A stretch of DNA of 5,748 nucleotides. It comes from Zhenhengia yiwuensis. GTDB taxonomy: Bacteria > Bacillota > Clostridia > Lachnospirales > Cellulosilyticaceae. The notes below the pieces were generated by a model. That model did not search any database. It saw only the letters and a list, made by a program, of their open reading frames with translations, and was not told the origin of the DNA. Every line of letters starts with the position of its first letter. Position 1 is the stretch's first letter. The stretch covers positions 1 through 5,748 of the forward strand of contig NZ_JACRSY010000071.1 in assembly GCF_014384995.1 (NCBI RefSeq), given 5' to 3'. Of the stretch, positions 5,669-5,748 are shown piece after piece. A program made the position numbers and the translations under genes.

Positions 5669-5748
5669 GGTCAAACCCTCGAACCGTTAGTATTGGTCAG
5701 CTACACATGTTACCATGCTTACACCTCCAACCTATCTACCTTCTAGTC
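5669..5748 (-). rRNA. rrl: 23S ribosomal RNA, 3' end (partial)
   Basis: The last ~80 nt of a 23S gene on the minus strand; the remainder lies past the right edge. The stretch reading GTAAGCATGGTAACATGTG then GCTGACCAATACTAA is typical of Firmicutes 23S 3' ends, and the final segment CGAGGGTTTGACC marks the mature end near 5669. This belongs to a different operon copy from the 16S at the left edge, because the terminator at 5341-5389 and the glp genes lie between them. Confidence 0.96.

Overview
The window is a low-GC stretch of a Firmicutes genome. The 16S 5' end, the fMet tRNA at the end of an rRNA operon, the strong purine-rich ribosome binding sites and the clostridial-type glycerol-3-phosphate (G3P) oxidation genes together point to class Clostridia. 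My best guess is Lachnospirales, perhaps near Cellulosilyticum or Epulopiscium. That placement rests on recall of 16S sequence and is weak below class level.

Layout. Both ends hold pieces of two different rRNA operons, both on the minus strand. Positions 1-179 are the 5' end of a 16S gene. Its leader (180-347), core promoter (354-382) and A-tract UP-like element (383-422) follow. The right edge holds, in minus-strand order, the 3' end of a 23S gene (5669-5748), a 5S gene (5478-5594), an initiator tRNA-fMet (5395-5467) and a rho-independent terminator (5341-5389). Between the two operons, on the plus strand, lies a G3P utilisation cluster of three genes: an 885-residue fused flavoprotein oxidoreductase (650-3307), a small DUF1667 cysteine-rich protein (3311-3679) and glycerol kinase glpK (3739-5235).

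How the genes work together. GlpK phosphorylates glycerol. The flavoprotein very probably oxidises the resulting G3P to dihydroxyacetone phosphate. In most Clostridia I know of, this oxidoreductase is two separate polypeptides: a GlpA-like DAO-fold subunit with a BFD-type iron-sulfur domain, and an FAD/NAD(P) oxidoreductase subunit. Here they are one chain, with no start codon at the junction. The DUF1667 protein carries a CxxCPxGC motif plus a fourth Cys and is the usual small partner. No glycerol facilitator or GlpP regulator gene is in the window.

The rrn/glp intergenic region (180-649) is the most information-dense non-coding part. It holds the rrn leader and promoter, then a cluster of six DnaA-box-like 9-mers (426-499), the last five starting 11-12 bp apart. 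Next comes a pyrimidine-rich AT stretch (500-576) in which I could not fix the glp promoter, and then a hairpin plus T-rich tail (577-620) that looks like a leader terminator upstream of the strong ribosome binding site. The DnaA-box array, the leader attenuator candidate and the fused enzyme are the items most worth a second look.
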